From contig JAKNDB010000075.1 in assembly GCA_024305405.1 (NCBI GenBank), positions 372,001 to 436,000 on the forward strand: a DNA stretch of 64,000 bases. The letters are read 5' to 3'. Below the pieces are notes generated by a model, which did not search any database, was not told the origin of the DNA, and was given only the letters and a program-made list of their open reading frames with translations. Positions 12,149-24,771 of the stretch are shown one piece after another; within the stretch, counting starts at the first letter, position 1, and each line of letters begins with the position of its first letter. Origin of the DNA: Dirofilaria immitis (lineage: Eukaryota > Nematoda > Chromadorea > Rhabditida > Onchocercidae). A program made the position numbers and the translations under genes.

Positions 12149-12297
12149 AAACTTTACGTTTGTATTATCATTATTCGCCGGAATTCTTCGACTTAATCTA
12201 TATATTGCCGCTGAAGAATATGCGACCAATTTATGCAATATCACCGGATTGGAAATCCAGTTTGAGACACTACAAAATGTTAACATTTTGTAATTAA
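12149..12297 (+). CDS. Orphan terminal-type exon of unknown gene
   Basis: After CTATTTAG a frame needing one base from the previous exon reads TLRLYYHYSPEFFDLIYIL, then PLKNMRPIYAISPDWKSSL and on to MLTFCN and TAA at 12295-12297. Forty-eight codons without a stop and a balanced composition argue for coding. It would splice in phase to the internal phase-1 donor of the exon at 10970. It lies between the three tail exons and the convergent end of smu-1. Family not recognised. Confidence 0.35.
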
Positions 12298-12843
12298 ATT
12301 GTTCTTTTCTCTTTTGTAAAAATAAAGAAAAAAATCAATAAAATTTCTTTCTTTGTGAAATATCAATAAATCTATTATAATAAAGAGCAATAAAATATTA
12401 AAAAAGATTTCTTAATTCCGAGATCAAGAAAAACCTAGAATTTTCACATTTCAATAATCATGCAAGCAAATTTGTTTGACAAAATGAACTTGTCCACATT
12501 AATATGACCAGCTTTAAACTGGAGGAATAACATGAAAATACTAAATGATATCTGCAAAAGAAAAAATGAAAACAACTAATCAAAAATTGATTTCATCTCA
12601 ACAATAAAATAACTGCATGAAACAAACAAATAATGATCTAAGACTGTCATCCCAAAACAAAGAGGCGAATATACTAAGCAGTCTCAATATCTCTTAAACG
12701 CCTCGTAACATCTCATTTACACGAAGAATTCTTGATATGTGCTCAGTATCACTATTATAAAAATTTTGCAATTTTAGTATAAGTTTCGAAAGGAAACGTT
12801 CATTTAAAATGATGCCAGTTTAAGTTTGATTATCATAACGTTT

Positions 12844-15800
12844 TTATGGCTTCCATAATTTCAACAATCCGTCTTCTGCGTATGATGCTATCAGATTTTG
12901 ATGTGGATGATGACATAAACCATTCACTCGATCATCATGCAACTGCAAAAATAGGTATATAAATGAAAAAGAATCCAAATATTTCAGTTTTATTTGATAT
13001 CAGATTCGGAAATTTAGTATTAAATATTTGCCTTACCCAAATACTAATTATTCATTTTTATCCAACTGTTTATTTCATTTGAAAAAATTAGTCAACATAC
13101 CGGTAGTGTACTTCTAGATTGCCAGTAATTAACGAAAACAATAAAGCACATGATCTTCACCAACACAGTACACCCAATCACCACGTGGAGACAAAGAACA
13201 TGCGACGAAATTACCATTTTCGGTTTTACCTGAAGTCATTGATTTGACAATCTGAAAGATGGAGAATAATTCGTGGAAAAAACATTTTAGAAAATTTTTT
13301 TGAGCAAGTATTAAATTTTTGAACACATTCGAAATTCTAATGAATCATTACAAATTCTGTCGTTTTACCTGTCCTCGAATATTTACAATAACAATCGTAT
13401 TTGATCGATTACAGATGATAAATTGATTATCAGATTTCGGGATTGGATTCACGCTATTCACAACTACATCACCCGCTACTCGTACTGTATTCACGCATTC
13501 GCAAGTTTTCAAATTCCATACTCGCACTGTTCCATCGCTTGAAGCAGAAACACACATATGGCCATCCTAAAATTGTAAATACGAAACCTTTCTTAAGATC
13601 ACAGAAGTAAAACCATAAAAGCATCAGAATAAAATATAGTAGGATTATTTCTCTACAATATTTGTATATCCTACAGTAAACTTCCATAAAATATACATAT
13701 TTTGTATCATTTTTAAGATTTGTTACTACCTCCGTATATTTCGCATCATTCACATAATTTATATGTCCTCGAAGTTCTTTCAGACATTTGCCACTCTTCA
13801 ATCCATGAACTCTATAAACAATAAGATAGTGTTAGTGATAAGAAGGACTGAAATATGTACAAAAACAGTCATCTAACTCAAATAACGGATTTCAAAATTC
13901 ATCGAAGTTTTAAACAAATCTTTTCGATTCATTAGCATGTTATAATAACGATAAAGTTATATAACGTACTTCACAAGTGTATCAAATGATGCCGAAAGAA
14001 CATGCGCACTGTCTTTAGAAAAATGTACACTAGTAATACCCATATTGTGTGCTTTCTCGATGCGTCTTAGGCACTGTCCTGTTTGTATTTTCCATACCTG
14101 AATTTCGAATGCAGTGAAATTTACTAAACAATAAAGATTTAAAATTAATTAGATTCCATTAAGGACGCACGACAGAGATGTGTTCTCGATCATTTCGGTC
14201 GATCATATGATAGATTCGAATTCTATCAGTGTTTTGAGACGGATGAATAAATCTTAGATCATTCGTTTAGATGATGTATGCTATTCTAGATATTCCGAGA
14301 TATAACGGGGAGTATTTATCACTTACCAATATTAATTAAAAATTTTACTCTGAATCTTTTACTAAGTAGTAGTGATTTGTTCTACTTTTAAGAAATCACA
14401 TTTTTCTGCCGTATCTCTACAAACAATTTGCAATGAAACAAACCTTTATTTTGCCTTCCATACTGGCTGTAACTAACATTTCCGAATCACGACTGAAACA
14501 TAAACTTAAAACTAGACCATCCATCATCATAAAATTATCTTGCGCTTGATACTTCAAATCTTTCCGCAACTTTCCATTCATATAATTCCAAACCTGCAAA
14601 CCGGTAGACTATAGTACTCACTAACAAATTAGTCGAGGAAGATTTCATACTGAAAATCCATAAAGAAAAGAATATTTACCTCGATAAAACCATCCACCGA
14701 ACCAGTAACCAAATACTGTCCATCTGGTGAAAACTGCGAGCAATGCGGAAAGCTTGTTTTACCAAATTTAATTTGGCGTGCCATTTGTGTTGGATAGCGT
14801 TCTTCTTCCTGCTCACGGATTGCAGCTTTACCACGAAATAAATCGATCTGCGTCCCTGAATATTATAAAGATCCAGTATATCCATCAAGAGTGAAAAAGT
14901 CACATAAAACGGAGCTGTATTGAATTATCTGGAACAGCAATTGTTGTTTCTATTCAAATGTTTTTTCAACGATGCGATAAGACGCAAACTAGAATAATAT
15001 ATGACCTTGCAGAAGTCATGTTTTAATAATTTTTCTCTTATTACTTCTTGAACATGATGAAAATTACGTTCTAAAATCCGAGAATATTCACTTGACAGTT
15101 TATGATTGAATGTAAAATTACTGAAATATACCGGGTGGAAGAAGTCCTTGATGTTGCTGCCATTTTAGTGCTTGTGCTAAAAGTGCCAATAGCCTGGATG
15201 GTGGTACAACATTTACTTCGGCGGATAAAGACTACAAAAAATTCTTTTCATGCTGAAGAACTCTTAATAATCTATTCAATCAAGATCAACACAGAAGGTT
15301 TCAAGTGATCGTATACAAATAATAAAATAAAATGGATCTATTTCAGCTAGACCCAAAGGAACCTGTGCAATAGCAGCTCTTCGCTTCTCTTTCGAGCTAC
15401 CATCGGGATATACTTCACGTGGATCGAAGTAGGAACGAGCCAAGAGATTATCTAGTCGAGCATATCTAAAACGCGAAAAATATGCATAAAAAATCTAACA
15501 CACAAAGAACTAGAAACTTCATTTTAATAATATTATCAAAGAAAGGAGGAGGAGAAGAGATGAAAGAAAAATTCTCTTACTAATTTTTTTTTGTTGATCA
15601 AGATTTCTTAAAAAGAGAAACGACGATGAATCAACTAAATACAATAGCATAAATTAACATTTTTTTTTTTTGGAAATGATTAAAACCTAGCACGGACAAC
15701 AACAACAACAGCAGTACAAATTATTGAAATAAATTTGAAATGATCAATGTCAATACCTCTCGGGTTCGGTCGTTTTGAGTAATTGCATTGGATCGGTTTG

Positions 15801-16936
15801 ACGCAGAAGAAGTCGAGCTGAACCCAGTTCACGCAATTCCGTTAATTCAATCACAATCTGTTAGAAATAAGATTTCATTAAGTTCATTTCTTATTTTATT
15901 ATAAATAAAGAGAGACAAACTGAAGCATGGAATCTTGTTGATTCTCTCACCTTCACCATAATTACTATTCAATTTCTGCATTTTTTACTATATATTCGTA
16001 AAATATATTGCAAAATATTACTTGCTCGTATAAATCGATCAACTTTTTAGCCGGTAATTTCAGTGGCTGAATAACTTTGAGGACCGTATCCCAATGTCCA
16101 TTTTGTATATCATGCATAAATGAATCAATGCTATCCACTGTATTCAATGTAATATTTGTTTCTTCCTAAAAAACAGAAAAGAAGATTGCTATTTAACGAT
16201 GAGAATAGGACTGATTACATGTATTCAAAAAACATAGTCATTCTAAATTAAAGTATAATCGAATTTAACATTTCGTTCAAAAATATCATATTCTGCTCTC
16301 ACGAGATAAACACAGATATTCTTACTGAAACTTCTTTGTATATCGTTGAAAAAGAGAGTCAACAATCTACTACTAACAAAGTTCAAAAAGTAACCTATTA
16401 TGCTTAAATTAGTGACATACCTATTTTAATAACTAGGCAAATATCGTTTATTAAAATGGAATCGTCAACAATAAGAATATGAAATCTTTACTTTTCTGTT
16501 ATGAAAAAATTTATTCTATTACCAAAAATTACACTGAAATTTTACAAAAGAAAGATCAGAATAAAACAAACCTGAAGGACTGCCAATGTACGCATTAAAT
16601 TATTCTCCTTCAAATATTGTTCTACAAGACGCACAACGCTAAATCATAAAAATTTCAAGAATAAGAAATCATGCTCGGTCTTTTAAAATTACCATTCCCG
16701 AAGAAATTAACAATTAGCTAAATTTCTACTCTCTCTGAAAAAATACAACTCTATTTGAAAAAAAATTTTTAAATATCATTGAAGACTGATGGATTCGAAA
16801 CCCACTCACGGGTTCATTTACAAAAAAAAATCAGAGAATATAAATGAATCAAATATATTAGAAAATAAATAAATTCAGAATATGAAAAAGAAAATGGCAA
16901 AACTTACTCCGATGCTTCTATTTCAATCGAAGTCAT
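12844..16936 (-). CDS. smu-1: SMU-1 splicing factor (LisH/CTLH plus seven-blade WD40)
   Basis: Thirteen exons, from ATG at 16936: 16908-16936, 16572-16638, 16022-16165, 15757-15857, 15363-15465, 15132-15231, 14680-14855, 14444-14593, 13970-14097, 13730-13811, 13369-13566, 13101-13251, 12844-12942. About 509 residues, against about 513 in human SMU1, and collinear with it. Diagnostic pieces: [10 protein letters not shown] at the start, [21 protein letters not shown] and [14 protein letters not shown] (LisH/CTLH), [49 protein letters not shown], then WD blades to [13 protein letters not shown]1 works with RED/IK in the pre-B spliceosomal complex and affects alternative splicing. Exon 12 lacks two single bases (near 13135-13138 and 13112-13113); restoring them gives a gap-free match and the right phase. 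One intron uses a weak GTTCCT donor (exon 15363-15465). An AG acceptor lies 6 bases before the ATG, suiting trans-splicing. Confidence 0.95.
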
Positions 16937-18416
16937 CGCTATCTGTAAACAAGTAAAAGCTCAGAATAAATAATACGAACACTTGAATGATTGGCTTAAT
17001 TATCACGCCTATTTGATCTATGGATTCTTCATGATTTCGTACATCTTTCATAATATAAATTAATCAATGATGAGTATCGTATAATAAATCGGAAAAAATC
17101 GAAAAGAAATAATAATTTAGAATATTAAATTTATGCAATATGAATGGAAAAACTGAATTGCTTTATATGCCGCCCTCATTAATATCCGATATGCTCTTGT
17201 AAAGTTACGATCGTTGCACATCGATTTCTATGAAATTAATGGCAGAACAGAGTCATCTTTATGCATAACTCTATCCTCAACATATCTCTTCACTGTGATG
17301 AATGATTTCCCATTTAAAGTATTGTCAAAAAGATCTTTTTATCGATTTACATGTCTTACTAATCAAACATCATATAAAATAGATGGTTAATAAATGTTGC
17401 CATTCTATATCCGAAATAAATATTAAAAAAAAACATTATAACTGGATAATGCTGATATTTTTAGTAGTTAGCAAAATGTTTTCTAACATTTCGGTTTCTT
17501 GACCGATTTTTATATCATTTTTTTACCATAAAAATTATAAAATGATGAAGTGAATAGTTTTTATCGTCTTAATCCAAAAAAAAAAATAGCAGAACAAATC
17601 AAGAAATGTACAAGATAAATAGTAAATCAATAAATCCCAAATAAGTAATAGCAACAATCGTAACGTAGATAGATTGATTTCAAGCATAGTTTTTGCATGC
17701 TAAAAGATTTGAAAATTGGTATTTCTAAGGAATGAGAAGATAACGGCAGTATTAATACTAATATTAGTATTAGTATATAGTATTGTCTTTTAAAGAATTT
17801 AAAATTAAAAAAAGACAGTCAACGTTTGAAATGGATGAGATGAATAAATATGAGTATAAAAATCAATTATTCGTTTGTTCATTCGAAAAAGAAAGAAAAA
17901 ACATTCATTGTATCATTCTTTTCGTATCATTTAAAATAAAATTCATATTTTCAATAAAAATATTCATAAATAATAATAAAATCATTTTCAGTCAATTTCT
18001 TTTTCCATCTTTTCATTCATAATAAACCATTTCATTTCTGAAATATCTTCATATGCATTAAAAAACAATACATGTAAATAGCATTAATAGTAACCAATGA
18101 AATATACTGTTGCAATAAAATTTGAAAGAATATATTGAAGATAAGGAGAGAATTTTACTTACGATTGACCAATCAACAGAAACCAGTGAAAGAGAATCAC
18201 ACGAATTTCAAATCAGTGGATAAATGAGCGCGAATTTTTGCTCCAAATATTAGACAGCTATGTTAATTAAGGCCATGCGAAGACGAAGATCGTCAAAAAA
18301 CATATGAGAATTATTAAAATGTAACATTTAATTTTCTAAGAATTTTCATCTATTTCTCATTGATAAAAAAATCGATACTTCACAATATTTATCCCAATAC
18401 TTTAAAAAATTAGATA
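16937..18416. other. Intergenic region upstream of smu-1, no gene seen
   Basis: AT-rich DNA with no supportable exon on either strand. It presumably contains the smu-1 promoter. A short palindromic stretch of TAATACTAATATTAGTATTA lies at about 17751-17775. The open frame at 17783-18022 is low-complexity Lys/Phe/Ile and not called. Confidence 0.5.
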
Positions 18417-18542
18417 TTATATTCGATATTTCCAAGCATCAGGAAATTCATTATTATGTTCACATATGTTCAATTCCTTCAAAATCAAATTCGCATTGTG
18501 ATTTAATCCGCCAAGATTATTATTGAGAATACGTTGTTGGCA
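18417..18542 (-). CDS. Candidate last exon of the GRASP gene or orphan exon
   Basis: On the minus strand, after TTATTTAG, a phase-0 frame of 41 codons reads CQQRILNNNLGGLNHNANL then ILKELNICEHNNEFPDAW and KYRI, ending at TAA. The GRASP gene upstream could reach it from a phase-0 donor (ATA|GTATGA at about 19416) instead of stopping at 19412. The residues do not resemble known GRASP tails, which are poorly conserved. Open frame and acceptor are good, assignment is uncertain. Confidence 0.35.
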   Translation of the reverse strand, partial: CQQRILNNNLGGLNHNANLILKELNICEHNNEFPDAWKYRI

Positions 18543-19411
18543 CTAAATAAAAAAATTAAAACCAAATAACATAAAATTAGCAAAAAAATAGCTATGGCAT
18601 GAAAAAAAACTTCAGATTTTCAGCAAATATATTTTTTCATAGATAGTTGATCCTTTAATAACAAATTGATACTCTCTTTGTATGTTCGTGCCAATAAATT
18701 AAGGAGCAAGATAATTTTAATTTTATTCATTTTCTATCCGTTCATAGTGAGCATATTATTAATTATTCTTTTCGTTAAATGGTAGTTTCTTTTGAATGAG
18801 CTATCATTTAGGAAAAATAGTAAGTGATATATTTTTAACGTCTAAATACTTTGAAAACTAATACCGAATCATGTCCAGAATACAACATAACACTACTGAT
18901 TTTGCATAATACTAAATTTTTGGAGACATATTGGTATCCCCAAGAATTCAAATCTAATTAGCTTCTCCGCTAATATATATTTTTTCATATTTCAAAAAAT
19001 AAGCAGAACAAAAACTTTTCGATCCTCGAAATATAAAGTAAAGTCACATCTAAATAAAGCTTTTCATCCTTTATGAAAAGATAATAGTCAACTTCAACGA
19101 AAACAATTCTGAAATATGATATTGAAAATTATCGAAATTTCAAATCTTCTTTTTATATCGCTTGAGGAAAATCTAAAATCCGTAGTCATTAAGTGCGATG
19201 TGAATAGGTAACTTGAAATAAAATTACATTAGTTAATAAAACATTTTAATTAACTCATTTGCAAATTATGAATTTTAATACTCACAGCACTTACTGATTA
19301 TTTGATGTAAGTGAAACTGAACATTAAATAATGGATGGCGTTAAAAGTAAGTTAAATTAATTAACCATAAATTGCAATCAGTTAATATTATATCTCAAAA
19401 CTATGCAAACT

Positions 19412-22400
19412 TCATACTATACCTTGCGGCGGTAAACTGAATTGATTATTTCTTGTCATCTGGAAACTTGATTTAAATGTTGGGTCTTCCGCCGAATAAG
19501 TACTTATATCTGATTGTTTTTGTTGTCCAAATGATGACGTCGATAAGCCAAAAGGTATTGTATTTGGTGGATGCGCTAGCTCTGTAATTCCCATTGTACT
19601 TAGTGGTGGCATTGGAAAATTTAAACCCGAAAATTGTGAAGAATTGGTAAATGAAGATGCAGAAGACGTGGATATTTGTGGAGGTAACGGCGGGATTCCA
19701 TATGGTTCTTGTTTTTGTTGTTGGTGCGGCAAACTTGAAAACATCGGAGGCACTATACTTGCTACCGGTGGTTGAGGAAACGAAGATGAAGCTGGAAAAT
19801 AAATCACGCTTTGAACATGCAAGCTTCTACTATCCTTTTAAGTTAAACTGATTAATTCGAATGCTTCAAAATCCTGAAAAATTTTTCAATCTATATATTG
19901 GCAAAGAAATTTGTAATGAAACATTGTGCTTACAATTATAAACAGGAGGTTGTGGTGGATACTGTGGATTATTCATGTACTGCTGTTGCTGTGATGAATA
20001 ATACGATTGCTGAGACATGACTTCCGGTGTTCCACCACACTGCTGAAACAATGCTTCTTTAATAGAATTTTAGCAAAAAATCTGATACTGAATTTCTAAT
20101 TAAATATATCAGAAACTTTTCTGAAATTACAACATTGAATTCGGACTTAATAATAAAACTCCGTCAAATCATTACACAACAAATTTGTGATTATTTTTTT
20201 TTTTTGCTCTGTTTACATTTTATAAAGTGATTTCTGATTTGAATTAATTAATTTTATGATGAGATACTTACTTATTTTATCAGTTTGCTCAAACTTTAAA
20301 ATTTTGGAAAATCAAATTAAAGAGAGATAAAAAGAAAAAACCTCTGTACTCGTTAAATCTGCCACGAAATTTTGCTGCTGCAGCTGAACTTCCTGATTTG
20401 TATTTGTATAATTTGCACCATTATTTTGAGTGGGGAAAGGCTGTTTAATTGTTCCAGAGGATGTCGATAATTCAATAGTTGGAAATGCGGTTGAAGGAGG
20501 TGGTATGATGCTCATTTTGTATTACTAGTAATTAACGGTTGTTCCTAAACCACCGCGATAGAAAATAACTAGTAACAAATTATAAACAGAACTTCTAAAT
20601 TGACGAATTCGTGCAGATAGCAATTTTTCCATTAACTCATCGCTATAGGTTTCTACTCGGCAAAAAAGCGTTTGTTTCCTTTTAAATATCAAAATCTTTC
20701 TATAGTCCGTATCTTAAAATTTATTTTGTAGAATGGGAATATTATTGGAAACGAATTTTCAGAAAACAGGAATGGGAAAGTTTTTAAATGAAAATTTTTC
20801 CGATGATATAAACCCACCGTGACGGATGGTATAGGTGCTGGAAATCCAGAAGATACTTCGGTTGGATAAGGGGCGTTTATTTGAGCCGCATTCGCTACTG
20901 CTGCGTGAGCGAATACCATCGGCTAAAAAATAAATTTACAGGGAATTGAATATAGCAGAAAATTCGAAATAGGAAAACGCTTCTGAAGAAATAGGATTAC
21001 CAAGTCGCAACATTAATATAATAGAAAATATAACACTAAAGACAAAATTTTAACCTGTCTCAGGATTGGTGCTATAAATGAATTTGGATCAGGGAATTTT
21101 GTAATAGGTTGTATCGAATCAATTTGAGGAATACCTGTACTGCCTAAAAAATTACGACCACTTTTTTTTCGAAAGTTTTAAATATTTCAGTCTAATTGTG
21201 CGATTATTTCGAAAGTTTTAAATATTTCAGCTTAATTGTATAATGTCGAATTTACCCATAAAAACAAAAAAATTTCCTATAACCTGAAAAAATGGTTAAT
21301 GTCCCTTTACTTTCAAATGTTGTCAAACTATACATTATAAGCAGCACAAATTTAGGAGGAGTTAGCACGCAAAATCTCTATACAAACAAATTTTTAATAC
21401 TCACTACCTAATTAAATAAAAGGTTCTACATCGAAATTTTTAAAAAATTATTCAATTTTTGCCAAAAAAAATTGTTTAAAATACCTGGTTGAGGGATATT
21501 GATGATATTACTGGAAACAGCAGCAGGCCCAGGATGGCAGGAATTATCATTATTCGTGAATTGCGTAGTATTCGACGAATCTGTACCGTTCAATTGCTGT
21601 TTAAGCATAGCGGCAATTTCTTCACCCTTCAGCGGACCTCGTCGATCACCTGGTATGCGATGCAGATAACCATACCCAATATCACATCCCAAGCATCCTT
21701 CACCACCCCAAGCTGAGTTCGGCGTAAGCGAGACCAGAAAAAATCAGTGTATGTATAATTATTAAAAATCTTAGGAAACTGCATTTTTTTATGCATATCT
21801 TGATGTGCTAGTTTTGCGTAAATAAAGCTTTGGTCTCTAATTTTTCAAATTGTATTTTTATTTATAATACTACTGAAATTAATGCTCTTTTCAAAACTGT
21901 TCCGAATGAGTTGAGACACACTGTTACTAATTCTCTTATCTTAGGGAGCGAGTACGAAAAAACAGAAGGTACCTCTCGTACAGAATCACTCTCCGTATTA
22001 TAAACATATAATTTGATAGGTTTTCCTTCATTAGCTTGTAAATGAGCAATAAGATCATCGGCCTGAATAATATAACATAAAAGTTTGAAATAATCTTGTA
22101 TGATGTGTTTTATAGCATATTTAATTTTTACCTAAATAACTATCACATAAGTAATTCATCTTTTACTATCAATTCTCTCTCATTTAATGACTGAAAATTT
22201 CTAAATATCATATATCAATGCTCTGCGAGAATCGCCTTATTATCTATGTTATCTCTTTTCTTCTACTGATATTTCATCTGTTTTCTTTACTTTCTTCTTT
22301 TTCAAGATAAAATCCAGAAGAACTTTTCAACTAAGAAAGTTTTAAATGGAGAAATATGTGACGTAAATAATCTGTATTTCTTTATTCTCAATTACTATAA

Positions 22401-24771
22401 ATAAAACATAAAGTCATTTAAAAGACAAACTTAAAAGGAAAGATTTAGATAACCGCTAAACTAATTGTTGCTTTTTATTTCTAACTTTTACAAAAATAGA
22501 AAACCGGTGTACATATAATTTTTTGATATTCATATTCATAAAATAACAAACCTGATTTAAAACAGATTCTGCTCCAAGTATATAGTCTAAGTTAGACTGT
22601 AAGCCAGCAATTTCTGCTGGCGAATTGGAGCTGAACTTGTACAACATGCCAAACATTTTCACGTGCTCCTTCAAAGAACAGAACCGAATTGAAATACCGA
22701 GTAGTCCCTGACCACCCCACATTTGTGATGGTGTAATTTGTGTCTGTCGAACTGTTTGAGTTTTGCTGGAAATATGAACGATCTACAGGAAACAAATTCA
22801 TAAAACTGGTCGTTTCACCATTGAAAAGGTGAACATTAAGTGTTCGAAGAAAAAAATTGAATCATGCATTTTGATCTCAAAAAGATTATATATGACTGAA
22901 GATATTGCCAAGTGAAAAGAATTTAGAATAGTAGTATTATCAGCACCAATATATCAATATACAATTTATCTTGTGCAAGTTACAAAAATATGTTTAAAAA
23001 AATAGATAAATGAACAAAGATATTTAAAATAAGCATAAATTACTAACCTATTATAAACAGTCAGTTCTAGCGACCGTTCCACATGTTGCTTTAGGATATC
23101 TTTTAGAGTATCATTATCTGTATCCTAAAACAACTAAAAGAATAATCGCCCACATTTTCTTTTCAATAATCATAAACTTGGAAGTTTAAAGACGAATTTC
23201 GCAAATTCTACATTATAGATGAAATATGAAGTCTAATAATATTATAAAAGAAAAAAGCAACTCGCTAACGATAAAATTTATTTACATGGTCAAAATGTTC
23301 AATTGGTGACAGCACTAGTATCAGCAAACATTTAGAACGTATGATTTCATGTATTATCATCATATGAAAAAAGACTAAGAAAAGTCAAACTGTAAAGGAA
23401 AACAACTGGTCGGGAAATTTCAAATATCAAAGCTAAGATGATCCTATACCGTTATGGTATGAAAATCAAGAAATCTGAACCATGATATTAGATGTGAATA
23501 ATAAAAATGTGACTCTCCCTTTTTTTCAGATTTGTGTACCGTCCTAAAAAGGATGATATGCGGGTAGTAAATCTACTGTAAATCGACATATAGTCGTGTT
23601 TTATGATATAATAACGAATATCGAAATGTATACAAACACAAAGAAAAGAAAAAAAAAACAAAATGAAGGTAGAATAATTTAATTACCAGCCGTGTGTTTC
23701 AATACAAACGATAAAATCGAAAAATGGTTCTAATCCAGCAGCTTGTCCAGGTGAATTGTCTTGTACCTAAATGTTTTTACTACTATTGTTATAAATCCCG
23801 TACATCAGATTGTGAAAAACAAAATATCTGAAAATTATTGATTAATTTAGTAAGCACTCAAGAGAAGAAGAAAAAGAGATTTCAAGGAACGAACAAGGTA
23901 GAGCAAGGAATGGAATGATTTAACTTCTTGCTCAGTATTACTAAAAAATTGTACGGCTTGAGAATGCAGCCTTGTTGAACAAACTGCTTGGCACTATCAG
24001 TGAATGACTGAAAAGTATCAAGATTCTAGTATTATCATCCTAGACAAAACATAAACCGTACAATTTTTAGTAATACTGAGCAAGCAGTTAAATCATTCCA
24101 TTCCGATTGGGACTTATTTCTGCAGAAATAAGTCCCGATCTCATATTAATTTCTGCGCCATCACATATATGTATCTAGCCGGTTGACGATTTTAGCTGAA
24201 AGTTGTTTGTTTTCAAGAAAACACGATAGTTCTTCCGCTATTCTAATAAATGCCTCTACAGATGCTATGAATTAAAATTTTTGCGATGAAACAAATTTTT
24301 CAATAATCCAAAGAGAATGAATATGGCAAGATCTTCAAGAAATTGTACTGATCTAAATGCCAATGAACTTCATTCCTTTCCTGTCTTATTTTTCCTTTAT
24401 CATATTCAATCTAATAATTACATCGTTTAAGAAATATTGAAACGACGTCTTCTACAACTTCTTAATAAACGATGATAAATTCCAAGTTTAAATCTTAACT
24501 AGAATTTCGGCATGAATGGAATGTTATTAACATGAAGAAAGTTGTTAACATTTATTCGTGGATTGTAATAAAATACTATGATGAGATAACAGATAGCAAA
24601 ATAACCATCAATTCTGATAAGGATTATTCTATCATTTATACCATTCGATAAACAAATAATTTTTGAGAAATAAAAATCAAAAAAAAAAAAGTTAAAAGGA
24701 AAACTAACTCTCAATACGTGATAACCTTCGGTTCCACCACCAGGAATATTTGTACTACCAGAATTTCCCAT
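19412..24771 (-). CDS. GORASP: Golgi reassembly-stacking protein (GRASP55/65)
   Basis: Eleven exons from ATG at 24771: 24709-24771, 23687-23766, 23048-23124, 22552-22765, 21973-22062, 21485-21734, 21055-21143, 20818-20922, 20342-20544, 19934-20042, 19412-19791; about 553 residues. It starts [20 protein letters not shown], so Gly2 is available for myristoylation. Two PDZ-like GRASP domains follow: [99 protein letters not shown] and [11 protein letters not shown]. The C-terminal half is Pro/Gln/Ser-rich, as in the family. It tethers Golgi cisternae and aids unconventional secretion. Oddities: the exon 21485-21734 has no AG before it (CTG|GTC); exon 4 changes frame and changes back; exon 20342-20544 and the end of 23687-23766 each lack one base. 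It may extend to 18417. An acceptor precedes the ATG by 8 bases. Confidence 0.92.
23907..24136. repeat. Foldback (MITE-like) inverted repeat in the first GRASP intron
   Basis: Arms of about 50 bases at 23907-23956 and 24056-24104 are near-perfect reverse complements (…TTGCTCAGTATTACTAAAAA against TTTTTAGTAATACTGAGCAA). Directly after the second arm is a perfect 28-base palindrome at 24109-24136 centred on TTTCTGCAGAAA. No coding capacity. It could be a small non-autonomous DNA element or a simple foldback. Confidence 0.55.

Larger units (their letters stand above)
10597..12843. other. Non-coding remainder between kinase gene and smu-1
   Basis: Apart from the four exon candidates described at 10970, 11163, 11358 and 12149, this stretch is AT-rich DNA with no open frame I can support. 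A weak possible fourth relative of the tail exons lies at about 10687-10763 (QIALLREFLVYRQCFFKK then a stop), but its acceptor is poor and the match to the others is marginal. Confidence 0.4.
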
